Part shown: piece after piece, positions 53,657 to 61,941 of the stretch | Numbering within the stretch: the stretch's first letter is position 1 | How the letters are laid out: every line of letters starts with the position of its first letter | NCBI GenBank assembly: GCA_030680355.1 | Contig: JAUXVF010000012.1 | Location: 36,706 to 100,705 of the forward strand | From: Caulobacter sp. | GTDB lineage: Bacteria > Pseudomonadota > Alphaproteobacteria > Caulobacterales > Caulobacteraceae | Reading direction: 5' to 3' | DNA length: 64,000 nt | Notes under the pieces: generated by a model | Told to the model about the DNA's origin: nothing | Database searches by the model: none | What the model saw: only the letters and a program-made list of their open reading frames with translations | Made by a program: the position numbers and the translations under genes

Positions 53657-54624
53657 GCGCCTAACCTCGTGGCGAGGGCGATAAAGCCGGGAATGCCCAG
53701 GACTACGTTGAAGGGAAACGTGACCGCAAGCGCCATACCGAGCGAAATTCCCGGGTCAGCCTGCGGCAGCGACAGCCGCATCACCGCCGGGACCGCGATA
53801 TAGGACGCGCTGGCGGCAAGGATGCCAAGCGTCGCGGCGGAGGCGACATCCAGCCCGATGGCGGAACCGACAAACACGCCGAGACTGCCCTGCACGATCG
53901 GTATCGCTATACCCAATGCGAGCAGCCGCCAGGTGAGGTTCCGCGTCTCGCGCAGACGGCGCGCCGCAATCAGGCCCATGTCGAGCAGGAACAGGCACAG
54001 CACGCCCCTGAACCCACTCTCGAAGAACGGCAGAACAGGCGCCGCGCCCTCTTTGCCCACCACCAGGCCAATCACGAAACTGCCGATGAGCAGCACGACC
54101 GATCCGTTGAGGAACGTCTCGTGCCAGAGCCCCGGCCCCGAGCCGCGGCCACCTGCTGAAAGCGCGCCCCGCGCCAGCAGCAGCCCTGTAATGATAGCGG
54201 GCGTTTCCATGGCCGCCATGACGGCCACCATGTAGCCCGCCGGCGGCATGGCCAGGCTGGCGAGGATCTCGGTCCCGGTAACGAAGGTGACGACGCTGAC
54301 GGAGCCGTAGTGGGCCGCGACCGCCGCCGCATTGACGCGGTCCAGCCGGCCGGCTTTTCGCAGCAGGGCATAGGCCGGAATTGGCAGCAGAAGGCTCAGC
54401 GCGACGCCGGCGGCCAGCGCCAGAACGATGCCCGAAGAAAACCCCGCCTGGGCGACCTGAATGCCGCCCTTCAGGCCAATCGCCGCCATGAGATAGAGCG
54501 ACATTCCCTTGGCGATGGGTTCAGGGACCGAAAGATCTGACCGGGCCGCCCCCGCGAATGCACCGAGCGCGAAGAAGAGGATCATCGGCGACATCAAAGC
54601 GCCTAGTCCCGCTGCGGCTGTCAT
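53653..54624 (-). CDS. sbtA: Sodium-dependent bicarbonate transporter SbtA family
   Basis: A 323-aa polytopic protein with about ten membrane segments in two halves. SbtA-family motifs include LSVPEPIAKGMSLYLMAAIG with LKGG following, AHYGSVSVVTFVTGTE, and late ASASYIAVPAVMRLSLPQAD then PGISLGMALAVTFPFNVVLG. The conserved Ser/Thr-rich helix ends match the substrate and sodium sites of SbtA. It should import bicarbonate with sodium, useful for carboxylating enzymes or pH control. The start ATG at 54624 has only weak ribosome binding features. It is followed directly by sbtB. The pair lies between a lipoprotein gene and tRNA-Ser. Confidence 0.88.
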   Translation of the reverse strand: MTAAAGLGALMSPMILFFALGAFAGAARSDLSVPEPIAKGMSLYLMAAIGLKGGIQVAQAGFSSGIVLALAAGVALSLLLPIPAYALLRKAGRLDRVNAAAVAAHYGSVSVVTFVTGTEILASLAMPPAGYMVAVMAAMETPAIITGLLLARGALSAGGRGSGPGLWHETFLNGSVVLLIGSFVIGLVVGKEGAAPVLPFFESGFRGVLCLFLLDMGLIAARRLRETRNLTWRLLALGIAIPIVQGSLGVFVGSAIGLDVASAATLGILAASASYIAVPAVMRLSLPQADPGISLGMALAVTFPFNVVLGIPGFIALATRLGA

Positions 54625-54981
54625 TAATCCTGATCCCCACGATTCTACCGTTCGTCGGGAGACCCTTAGGCGGGGCGGGCAATCTTGTCAGCATAACCTT
54701 GCCCGCTCGCTCAACCGGCCTGTCGTCAAGCGGTGATGGATTGGCCTGGCCGCCGCGCCGGGGTTCAGGCCGTCGCGTCTGAGGTCGACAACGCCGCCTG
54801 CGCCTGAATGTGGCGGTCCAGAGTCTCGACGAGGGAGGTCAGGCTCCTAACGCGGCGTCGGCGCCGGTCGAACGCCCACGCTTCAGCATTTTGGGGATCC
54901 GCCACCAAAACAGCCCCGCCAACTGCAGGCCTCGAGGGCCGCCCTTCCCTGGTCACGATCACGTCTGGCCGCAAAGAAGAA
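54625..54981. other. Gap between sbtA and the tRNA-Ser terminator; one doubtful small ORF
   Basis: A minus-strand open frame from 54974 to 54765 would encode 69 aa (TTG start, RRRRRVRSLTSLVETL in the middle) but has no ribosome binding site and begins inside a hairpin-flanking region. I do not call it a gene. The 54600-54700 stretch is AT-richer and should hold the sbtA promoter, with ATTAATCC close to the start. Nothing else is visible. Confidence 0.45.
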
Positions 54982-55003
54982 GGGCCGGTCTTTCGACCGG
55001 CCC
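54982..55003 (-). terminator. Terminator hairpin downstream of tRNA-Ser
   Basis: A perfect 9-bp stem (GGGCCGGTC with its complement) and a 4-base loop, followed on the minus strand by TTCTTCTTT. It is the first terminator after the tRNA gene, about 136 bases downstream of its 3' end. Confidence 0.75.
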
Positions 55004-55139
55004 CTCTGTTGGGTTTGGCTTTCGCCTACCAGCGCCAGCGGAAGCCGAGCGAAGCGTCTCGAAACCAGGGGCGCGGGTTGCGGCGCGAGAAGACGGGTTT
55101 GAAATGGTCCCGCTGAATCACATTCGTGCTCGGCAAAAA

Positions 55140-55229
55140 TGGCGGACGGGGTGGGATTCGAACCCACGGTAGGCTTCCACCTACGGCGGTTTTCAAGACC
55201 GCTGCCTTAAACCACTCGACCACCCGTCC
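55140..55229 (-). tRNA. tRNA-Ser (anticodon UGA)
   Basis: On the minus strand a 90-base cloverleaf starts GGACGGGTGGTCGAGTGG and ends GGTTCGAATCCCACCCCGTC then CGCCA. The acceptor arm pairs GGACGGG with CCCGTCC, with discriminator G and an encoded CCA end. The anticodon loop is CTTGAAA (plus-strand anticodon bases 55193-55195). The long variable arm (GTAGGTGGAAGCCTAC) marks a class II serine tRNA. It reads UCA and related UCN codons. Confidence 0.97.
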
Positions 55230-55350
55230 GTTGGCGGCGCTTCTAACAGCGCCTGTGCCGCGCCTCCAGCGCTAACATGCCGCCGGCGGTCGGGGGCTGG
55301 CGTACGAGGCGCGAGCGTCTAGTGTTACCGGTGTCATCAGGAGCGCCGCC

Positions 55351-56913
55351 ATGCCCGCCCTCACCCGTCGAACCGCCCTCATCGCCCTGGCCTCGGCGTC
55401 GGCCGGGCCCGTGACCGCCGCGACCCGCGGGCCGGTTGTGCGGACGGCGGAGGGTCGCGTGCGCGGCCGCCTCGACGGCGGGGTTCTGGTGTTCAAGGGG
55501 ATTCGCTACGGCGCCGACACCGGTCCGCGCCGGTTTCAGCCGCCTCTCCCACCCGCCCCCTGGACCGATGTCCGGGACGCCCTCGCCCATGGCCCGGGCT
55601 GCCCGCAGCCGGGCAATGAGGCCCATACGAGCGAGGACTGCCTGTTCCTCAATGTCTGGACCCCGGGCGCCGACCGGGCCGCCCGTCCGGTGATGGTCTA
55701 CATCCATGGCGGCGCCTACAGCGCCGGATCGGGATCCAGCCGGCTTTATGACGGGACGCGGCTGTCGGTGCGCGGCGATGTCGTGGTGGTGACCCTCAAC
55801 CATCGCCTGGGCCCGTTCGGCTATCTGTCTCTGGGCCGGTTTGGCGACCCGCGCTGGGCCGACTCCGGCAATGTCGGCCAGCTGGACCTGATCCTCGCCC
55901 TGCGGTGGGTGCGGGACAATATCGCCGCCTTTGGCGGAGACCCTGGCCAGATCACGGTCTTCGGCCAGTCGGGCGGCGGGGCCAAGATCGCCACCCTTAT
56001 GGCCATGCCAGCGGCCAGGGGCCTGTTCCACCGCGCCGCCACCCTGAGCGGCCAGCAGGTCACCGCCTCGGGACCGCTCAACGCCGCCCGGCGCACCCAG
56101 GCCTTCCTTGACGTCCTGGGTCTGTCGCCGGGCCGGATCGCCGCGCTCGACACCCTGCCGGCCGCCCGACTGGTCGAGGCCATGGGCGCCCGCGATCCGA
56201 TCCTGCCGAGCGGCGGCCTCTATTTCGGACCCGTGCTCGACGACCGGAGCCTGACTCGCCACCCGTTCTGGCCCGACGCGCCGGCGCAGTCGGCCGACAT
56301 TCCGATGATCATCGGCAACACCCATGACGAGACCCGGCTTTTCCTCGGCGGCGACCCGCGCAACCACAGCCTGACATGGGACGACCTGCCGGCGCGGCTG
56401 GCGCCGGAACTGCGCGTCGACATCGGTCCGGAACAGGTGGTCGCCGAATACCGGCGGATGTATCCAGCCTACAGCCCCAGCGACGTCTTCTTCGCCGCCA
56501 GCACCGCCTCGCGGTCGTGGCGGGCGGCGGTGATCGAGGCCGAGGCGCGGGCGCGACAGGGCGCGCCGGCCTTCGTCTACCAGCTGGACTGGAAGAGCCC
56601 CAGGGACGGCGGCCGATGGGGGGCGCCGCACACCCTGGACATCCCGCTGGTGTTCGGGACCCTGGACGCGCCGGGTTCGATCACCGGCACGGCGCCGGAC
56701 GCCCGCGCGGTGTCCGACGCCCTGCAGGACGCTTTCATCGCCTTCGCCAGGACCGGCGACCCCAACCACGCCGGATTGCGGGGGTGGGCGCCCTACACCC
56801 TGCCCCGCCGCCAGACGCTGATCGTCGACGTCCCCGCCCGGATGGTCGACGACCCCCGGGGCGGCGAGCGAGAGCTGTTCGCCCGCGTACCCTACACCCA
56901 GCCCGGAACCTGA
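55351..56913 (+). CDS. Exported carboxylesterase, type B
   Basis: A 520-aa alpha/beta hydrolase. The first 24 residues (MPALTRRTALIALASASAGP...) look like a Tat-type signal with paired arginines. The type B signature EDCLFLNVWTPG is at about 95-106, and the nucleophile elbow ITVFGQSGGGAKI has Ser207, with Gln instead of the usual Glu before it. The oxyanion loop is VYIHGGAYSAGSG. The catalytic His is probably in PYTLPRRQTL or nearby GAPHTLDIPLVFG, the latter being typical. It could hydrolyse plant-derived esters, which fits the pectate lyase on its right. AGGAGCG precedes the ATG. Confidence 0.88.
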   Translation: MPALTRRTALIALASASAGPVTAATRGPVVRTAEGRVRGRLDGGVLVFKGIRYGADTGPRRFQPPLPPAPWTDVRDALAHGPGCPQPGNEAHTSEDCLFLNVWTPGADRAARPVMVYIHGGAYSAGSGSSRLYDGTRLSVRGDVVVVTLNHRLGPFGYLSLGRFGDPRWADSGNVGQLDLILALRWVRDNIAAFGGDPGQITVFGQSGGGAKIATLMAMPAARGLFHRAATLSGQQVTASGPLNAARRTQAFLDVLGLSPGRIAALDTLPAARLVEAMGARDPILPSGGLYFGPVLDDRSLTRHPFWPDAPAQSADIPMIIGNTHDETRLFLGGDPRNHSLTWDDLPARLAPELRVDIGPEQVVAEYRRMYPAYSPSDVFFAASTASRSWRAAVIEAEARARQGAPAFVYQLDWKSPRDGGRWGAPHTLDIPLVFGTLDAPGSITGTAPDARAVSDALQDAFIAFARTGDPNHAGLRGWAPYTLPRRQTLIVDVPARMVDDPRGGERELFARVPYTQPGT

Positions 56914-56926
56914 GCCCCGAAGGGCT

Positions 56927-58297
56927 CTAGGTGCCCTTCGCCTTGGCGCCGGAATCGAGGACGTCGGGACGCCGGGGCGTCATGTCCTCGAGGTTCCAGT
57001 CCGCCGGATTAAAGGCGCGCGCCGTGGGTTTCTCGACCGGATAGCCATGCAGGTCGGCTTCGGAATCGATGATCTCGCCCCGACCTTCGGCCACGTCGGA
57101 GATCAGCTGGACATCGTTGGCGTCGCGATCCCAGGGCCGGGCGCCGGCGTTCTGCAGCACCCAGGCCTGGACCTGATCGGCCGGCAGGGCCTGCAGTCCC
57201 GCGGGCCAGAACGGCGCCTTGTTCAGCATAATGATCTTCGCCGGCGTCGTGGTGTAGCGGCCGAACATCGGCAGCGGCGCGCCCCAGCGGTCAACGGCCA
57301 GGTTGTCGCGACCATAGAATTCCAGGTCGCCATCACCGCCGATCATCAGGAAGGGCAGCCCTTCGGGCGTGTCCTGGCCGCCGCGCAGGACGTTGCCGAC
57401 GGCCACCATGCGCCCGAGCTGCCAGGCGCTGGTCCCCCACTCCACCCCCATCAGATTGTAGTGCACCGCCCGCTGGCCGGGATTGAAGATCAGGTTGTTG
57501 ACGATTACGCCCCAGACGCCGCCCTTGAACAGCGGATTGCGCTCGTAATTGTGGGCGTAGAGGTTGCCCCAGATCAGCATGCCCGTGACGTTGTCGTGGA
57601 TCAGGCTGCCCTTGGAGTGTTCGATCTTGCCGTGGGTCGAATAGCGCAGGCTCTCGGCGATGATGTTCTGCGAGAAGGTGATGTTGCGCGAGGTCCCGGC
57701 CCGCCATTCGTCGGGCGTCTTGCCGACGAACCGCGGCCCCGAGGCCGACAGATTTTCGTCGGTCCCCCAGGTCAGGGTGCAGTGGTCGACGATGATGTTG
57801 TAGGAAATGCCCTGGGTGGAGATGGCGTCGAAGTCGTTGCCGCTCTTCTTGGCGAAGCCCGCCTCCCCCGGCCGCACCCGGATATGACGCACGATTACGT
57901 CATGGGTCGCCAGATCGATGCCGCCGCGAATGAAGGTCACGCCGGGCGACGGCGCCGTCTGGCCGGCGATGGTCAGGAACGGCTCGCGGATGACCAGGGT
58001 CTTGCCGCCCAGATCGATGACGCCGCCGACCTCGAAGACGATGATCCGCGGTCCGCTGGCTTCGGCCGCCTCGCGGAATGAGCCGGGGCCCTCGGCCGAG
58101 AGGGTGGTGACCCGGATGATTCGACCGCCGCGACCACCTGGCGTCGCCGCCGCCCAGCCCTGGGCGCCGGGGAAGGCCAGCGGTCCGGTGGCCGTGGCCG
58201 CGGGCGGAGAGTCGGACTTTCCAAAAGGCCATTGAGCCAGAGCGGCCGAGGCCACCGCCAGGCTGAGGGCAAGGCCGATCAGGACAGGACGCAACAT
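56927..58297 (-). CDS. Secreted pectate lyase (polysaccharide lyase, beta-helix)
   Basis: A 456-aa exported protein with signal peptide MLRPVLIGLALSLAVASAAL. The mature start PLAFPGAQGWAAATPGGRGG and IIRVTTLSAEGPGSFREAAE, then IVFEVGGVIDLGGKTLVIR, are typical of PL1-type pectate and pectate trisaccharide lyases. The parallel beta-helix follows, with HIRVRPGEAGF, IVDHCTLTWGTDEN (calcium-site acids) and NLYAHNYERNPLF. It cuts polygalacturonate to unsaturated oligomers. The ATG with GGGGAG eight bases before it is chosen over a GTG three codons upstream. It is divergent from the hydratase-transporter operon. Confidence 0.88.
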   Translation of the reverse strand: MLRPVLIGLALSLAVASAALAQWPFGKSDSPPAATATGPLAFPGAQGWAAATPGGRGGRIIRVTTLSAEGPGSFREAAEASGPRIIVFEVGGVIDLGGKTLVIREPFLTIAGQTAPSPGVTFIRGGIDLATHDVIVRHIRVRPGEAGFAKKSGNDFDAISTQGISYNIIVDHCTLTWGTDENLSASGPRFVGKTPDEWRAGTSRNITFSQNIIAESLRYSTHGKIEHSKGSLIHDNVTGMLIWGNLYAHNYERNPLFKGGVWGVIVNNLIFNPGQRAVHYNLMGVEWGTSAWQLGRMVAVGNVLRGGQDTPEGLPFLMIGGDGDLEFYGRDNLAVDRWGAPLPMFGRYTTTPAKIIMLNKAPFWPAGLQALPADQVQAWVLQNAGARPWDRDANDVQLISDVAEGRGEIIDSEADLHGYPVEKPTARAFNPADWNLEDMTPRRPDVLDSGAKAKGT

Positions 58298-58356
58298 GGG
58301 TTTCACTCCCCTTCAGAGGTTCAATTGCGGTTCAATGCGCCGCATGCCGTTGAAAA

Positions 58357-58410
58357 TGACACCGGTTTCCTCTAGACACAATCAACACCCTGAAAATGGG
58401 GCGATTGTGT
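58357..58410. promoter_or_regulatory. LacI-type operator candidate and inverted repeat between divergent genes
   Basis: TGACACCGGTTTCC (58357-58370) matches the LacI-family consensus TGnnAnCGnTnnCA in all but the last position. It lies in the divergent region between the pectate lyase and hydratase genes. Just to its right a perfect 8-bp inverted repeat (ACACAATC at 58376-58383 and GATTGTGT at 58403-58410) could be a second operator or a leader hairpin. Together they suggest shared control by a sugar-acid regulator not in this window. Confidence 0.5.
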
Positions 58411-58427
58411 TGGGAAGGACAAGAGGC

Positions 58428-59273
58428 GTGACCGCAGGGCCAACTGTTTCAATGACCGCGGCAGCGGCGGACGTCGACCCTGTCGAGATCGCCCGCGCCT
58501 TCGTCGGCGCGCGGCTCGCGGCCAACGCCCTGCAAGGGTTTCCGGGCGTCGTGCCCGACACCCTGGCCAAGGCCTACACCATCCAGGACGCCGCCATCGG
58601 CCTGTTCCCCGACCACATCGTCGGGTGGAAGGTCGGCCGCGTGCCGCCCCCGCTCCAGACGCTGATGGGCGATGAACGCCTGGCGGGACCGTCCTTTTCC
58701 GCGGGCCTGCGCCAACCGGCCGCCGGCGAGACCGCCGCCCTTGCCGTGATCGAGGGCGGTTTCGCCGCCGTCGAGGCCGAGTTCGTCTACCGCCTGGCCG
58801 TCGACGCGCCGGCCGGCAAGCTGGACTGGACCGCCGAAGAAGCCCTGGCGATCGTCGGCGGTCTTCATGTCGGCGTCGAGTTCGCGGCCAGTCCGCTCAA
58901 GACCATCAATGACCTGGGGCCCACGGTCGTCGTCTCCGATTTCGGCAACAACGCCGGTCTGGTGATCGGGCCGGAGATCCCCGGCTGGCGGGATCGCCCC
59001 GACGACAGCCTGACCAGCCAGGTCTGGCTCGACGGTCAGCTTGTCGGGTCAGGCACGGCCGCCAGCGTTCCGGGCGGCCCCGCCCTGGCCCTGGCGTTCC
59101 TGCTCGGCAACTGCGCCGCGCGCGGCCTGCCCCTGACCGCGGGTCTGTATGTGACCACCGGCGCGACCACAGGCATTCATGAGATACGCGCGGGCCAGTC
59201 CGCCCGCGTCAGTTTCGGCGAGTTCGGCGAAGTCCTCTGCACCGCGGAAGACGCAAGACCGACCGCCCGATAG
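58428..59273 (+). CDS. 2-keto-4-pentenoate hydratase-like enzyme (FAH/MhpD superfamily)
   Basis: A 281-aa protein of the MhpD/fumarylacetoacetase-like group. It has IVGWKVGRVPPPLQTLMGDE near residue 65 and FAAVEAEFVYRLAVDAP with metal-binding acids (ExE). Further on are VGGLHVGVEFAASPLKT and HEIRAGQSARVSFGEFG at the end. Members hydrate or cleave 2-keto acids. Next to hexuronate transporters it may act on a keto-acid intermediate, but this is a guess. The GTG start has GGAAGG nine bases upstream; an ATG at 58452 is the alternative. The exuT-like gene starts 10 bases after the stop. Confidence 0.78.
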   Translation: MTAGPTVSMTAAAADVDPVEIARAFVGARLAANALQGFPGVVPDTLAKAYTIQDAAIGLFPDHIVGWKVGRVPPPLQTLMGDERLAGPSFSAGLRQPAAGETAALAVIEGGFAAVEAEFVYRLAVDAPAGKLDWTAEEALAIVGGLHVGVEFAASPLKTINDLGPTVVVSDFGNNAGLVIGPEIPGWRDRPDDSLTSQVWLDGQLVGSGTAASVPGGPALALAFLLGNCAARGLPLTAGLYVTTGATTGIHEIRAGQSARVSFGEFGEVLCTAEDARPTAR

Positions 59274-59283
59274 GGAGAGGCCC

Positions 59284-60558
59284 ATGACGACCGAGACAGC
59301 CGCCGCGCCAAAGGTGCGGGTTGGCAATTATCGATGGGTGGTGGTCTGGCTGCTGTTCGCCGCGATGGTGATCAACTACGTCGACCGTCAGACCATCGGC
59401 CTGCTCAAACCGACCCTGTCGGCCGAGTTTGGCTGGAACGAGACCGACTACGCCAACCTGATCCTGTTCTTCCAGGCCTCCTACGCGGTGTCCTATCTGA
59501 TCTTCGGACGGGTCATGGACCGGCTGGGCGCGCGCTGGGGCTTCGGCATCGCCTTCCTGATCTGGCAGGTGGCGCACATCGCCCACGCCGGGGCGCGGGG
59601 CCTGACCGGTTTCATCTTCGCCCGCATGGCGCTGGGCGTCGGCGAGGGCGGCGGCTTTCCGGGCGGCATCAAGGCGGTCACCGAGTGGTTCCCCAAGAAG
59701 GAACGCGCCTTCGCCACCGGCATTTTCAACGCCGGCACCAACATCGGCGCCATCGTCACCCCGCTGATCATCCCGGCCATCGTCCTGACCTGGGGCTGGC
59801 AGATGGCCTTCATCATCACCGGCGTCGCCGGTCTGATCTGGCTGCCGATCTGGCTGCTGGTCTATCGCCGGCCGCGTGAGCACAGCAAGGTCACCCAGGC
59901 CGAGCTCGAATACATCGAACAGGACCCCGCCGACCCGGTGGAGAAGGTCAAATGGCTCAAGCTGTTCACCAAGCGCGAGACCTGGGCCTATGCCCTCGGC
60001 AAGTTCCTGATCGATCCGATCTGGTGGATGTTCCTGTTCTGGCTGCCCGACTTCCTCGGCAAGCGCTACGGCCTTGACCTGAAGACCTTCGGCCCGCCGT
60101 TGATCGCCATCTACCTGCTCTCGGACGTGGGCAGCGTCGGCGGCGGCTGGCTGTCCTCGACCCTGATGAAACGCGGCCTGACGCTCAACGCGGCGCGCAA
60201 GATCGCCATGCTGATCTGCGCCCTCTGCGCCGTGCCCGTGGGCTTCGCCGCCCTGGCCGACAATATGTGGGTCGCGGTCGGCATCATCGGCCTGGCCACG
60301 GCGGCCCACCAGGGCTTCTCGGCCAATCTCTACACCCTGCCCGGCGACGTCTTCCCGCGCTCGGCGGTGGGATCGGTGATCGGCATCGGCGGCATGATCG
60401 GCGCCATCGGCGGCATGGCCATGGCCCGCTACGCCGGCTGGGTGCTCGACACCATCGGCACCTACACGCCGATCTTCGTCGTGGCCGCCAGCGCCTATCT
60501 GATCGCGCTGGGCGTCATCCATCTGCTGACGCCGAAGATGGAGCCCGTGACCCTCTGA
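59284..60558 (+). CDS. MFS transporter, hexuronate (ExuT-like) type, copy 1
   Basis: A 424-aa permease with 12 membrane segments, of the anion:cation symporter group. The first helix WLLFAAMVINYVDRQTIG and the loop MDRLGARWGFG are typical; ARMALGVGEGGGFPGGIKAV and EWFPKKERAFATGIFNAGTN with IGA match ExuT/GudP proteins. It should import galacturonate, glucuronate or a related acid, in line with the pectate lyase to its left. GGGAGAGG stands before the ATG. Copy 2 begins as this gene ends. Confidence 0.9.
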   Translation: MTTETAAAPKVRVGNYRWVVVWLLFAAMVINYVDRQTIGLLKPTLSAEFGWNETDYANLILFFQASYAVSYLIFGRVMDRLGARWGFGIAFLIWQVAHIAHAGARGLTGFIFARMALGVGEGGGFPGGIKAVTEWFPKKERAFATGIFNAGTNIGAIVTPLIIPAIVLTWGWQMAFIITGVAGLIWLPIWLLVYRRPREHSKVTQAELEYIEQDPADPVEKVKWLKLFTKRETWAYALGKFLIDPIWWMFLFWLPDFLGKRYGLDLKTFGPPLIAIYLLSDVGSVGGGWLSSTLMKRGLTLNAARKIAMLICALCAVPVGFAALADNMWVAVGIIGLATAAHQGFSANLYTLPGDVFPRSAVGSVIGIGGMIGAIGGMAMARYAGWVLDTIGTYTPIFVVAASAYLIALGVIHLLTPKMEPVTL

Positions 60559-61829
60559 ACGGCGCGGCAGAGGCGCCGGTAGCGGCGCCCTCGGGGCGAC
60601 GGCGATGGATCGTCGTCGCCCTGCTGTTCGCGGCGATGGTGATCAACTACGTTGATCGCCAGACCCTCGGCATCCTCAAACCGACCATCGGCCGGGAGCT
60701 GGGCTGGACGGCCAGCGACTTCGCCAATGTCCTGCTCTGTTTCCAGGGCGCCTATGCGCTGTTCTATATCGTCTTTGGAAGACTGGTGGACCGGATCGGC
60801 GCCCGCTGGGGCTTCAGTCTCGCGTTCGGCATCTGGTCGCTCGCCCAGGTCCTGACGTCGCAAGCGCAAGGGATCGGCCATTTCATGGCCGCCCGCATGG
60901 CGCTGGGCGTGGGCGAATCGGGCGCCTTTCCCAGCGCCATCAAGGCCACTGCAGACTGGTTCCCGCAGCGCGAGCGGGCCCTGGCCAACGGCATCTTCAA
61001 CGCCGGCACCAATATCGGGGCCATCATCACCCCGTTGCTGGTGCCGGCCATCGCCCTGGCCTGGGGCTGGCGGGCGGCCTTCGTGGCCACAGGCCTGGCC
61101 GGGTTGATCTGGTTGCCAATCTGGTTCCTGCTCTATCGCCGGCCGCGCGAGGACGCGAAGCTGTCGCCCGCCGAACTGGCCTGGATCGAGCGCGACCAGA
61201 CCCCGCCGGTCGAGCGGATCAGCTGGCTCAAGCTGCTGCGGCTGCGCCAGACCTGGGCCTATATGCTCGGCAAGTTCACCATCGATCCGATCTGGGGGAT
61301 GTTCCTGTCCTGGCTGCCGGACTTTCTCGACCGTCGCTATCACCTTGATCTGAAGACCTTCGGCCCGCCGCTGATCGTTATCTACCTGCTGTCGGACGGC
61401 GGCAGCGTCGGCGGCGGCTGGCTGTCGTCGCACTTCCTCAAACGCGGCTGGAGCGTCAACCGGGCCCGCAAGACGACGATGCTGATCTGCGCCCTGGCGG
61501 CGACGCCGGTGATGTTCGCCGCCTCGGCCAGCAGCGTCTGGGTCGCGGTGGGCCTGATCGGCCTGGCCACCGCCGCGCACCAGGGGTTCTCGGCCACCCT
61601 CTATACGCTCCCGTCGGACCTGCTGCCGCGCGGCGGAGTGGGCTCGGTGATCGGCATGGGCGGGGCGCTGGGCGCGATCGGCGGGATGATGATGTCGAAA
61701 TACACCGGCTGGGTGCTCGACAGCCAGGGCGACTATCGTCCGGTGTTCCTCGTGGCCGGCTGCGCCTATCTGGTGTCGCTGGGCCTGATCCACCTGCTGT
61801 CGCCGAAAATGGAGCGGGTGGTCCTCTAG
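60555..61829 (+). CDS. MFS transporter, hexuronate (ExuT-like) type, copy 2
   Basis: A second permease with about the same 424-aa length and very similar motifs: LLFAAMVINYVDRQTLG, LVDRIGARWGFS, ARMALGVGESGAFPSAIKA and DWFPQRERALANGIFNAGTN. It is a tandem duplicate that has diverged. No ATG, GTG or TTG lies in frame between the end of copy 1 and an ATG in the middle of the first helix (60636). A CTG at 60555 overlapping the TGA of copy 1 gives exactly the length of copy 1, so I use it. Starting at 60636 would remove half of helix 1. The substrate is presumably another hexuronate or aldonate. Confidence 0.8.
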   Translation: MNGAAEAPVAAPSGRRRWIVVALLFAAMVINYVDRQTLGILKPTIGRELGWTASDFANVLLCFQGAYALFYIVFGRLVDRIGARWGFSLAFGIWSLAQVLTSQAQGIGHFMAARMALGVGESGAFPSAIKATADWFPQRERALANGIFNAGTNIGAIITPLLVPAIALAWGWRAAFVATGLAGLIWLPIWFLLYRRPREDAKLSPAELAWIERDQTPPVERISWLKLLRLRQTWAYMLGKFTIDPIWGMFLSWLPDFLDRRYHLDLKTFGPPLIVIYLLSDGGSVGGGWLSSHFLKRGWSVNRARKTTMLICALAATPVMFAASASSVWVAVGLIGLATAAHQGFSATLYTLPSDLLPRGGVGSVIGMGGALGAIGGMMMSKYTGWVLDSQGDYRPVFLVAGCAYLVSLGLIHLLSPKMERVVL

Positions 61830-61941
61830 GAGGGCCGGTCCGGGCAGAAATCCTCGGCCGGCGGTCAAGACATCTGGCCCTGCGCCTGGCGGGGTTAGCG
61901 GCTATAGGCTTGGGCGCAAACCAACCGCCAGGAGCCGCCCC

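Noticed and set aside
54765..54974. 69-codon minus-strand open frame near tRNA-Ser
   Set aside because: It has a TTG start and no ribosome binding site, and begins a few bases from a terminator hairpin. I can find no sign that it is translated.
54808..55223. Open frames ending GWDSNPR or starting MGSNPTPSAI around 55.0-55.2 kb
   Set aside because: These peptide strings are the well-known false translations of tRNA genes and their flanks.
61830..61941. Possible SAM-II type riboswitch before metY
   Set aside because: I looked for the conserved SAM-II core near the metY start but found no match to its pseudoknot sequence elements.
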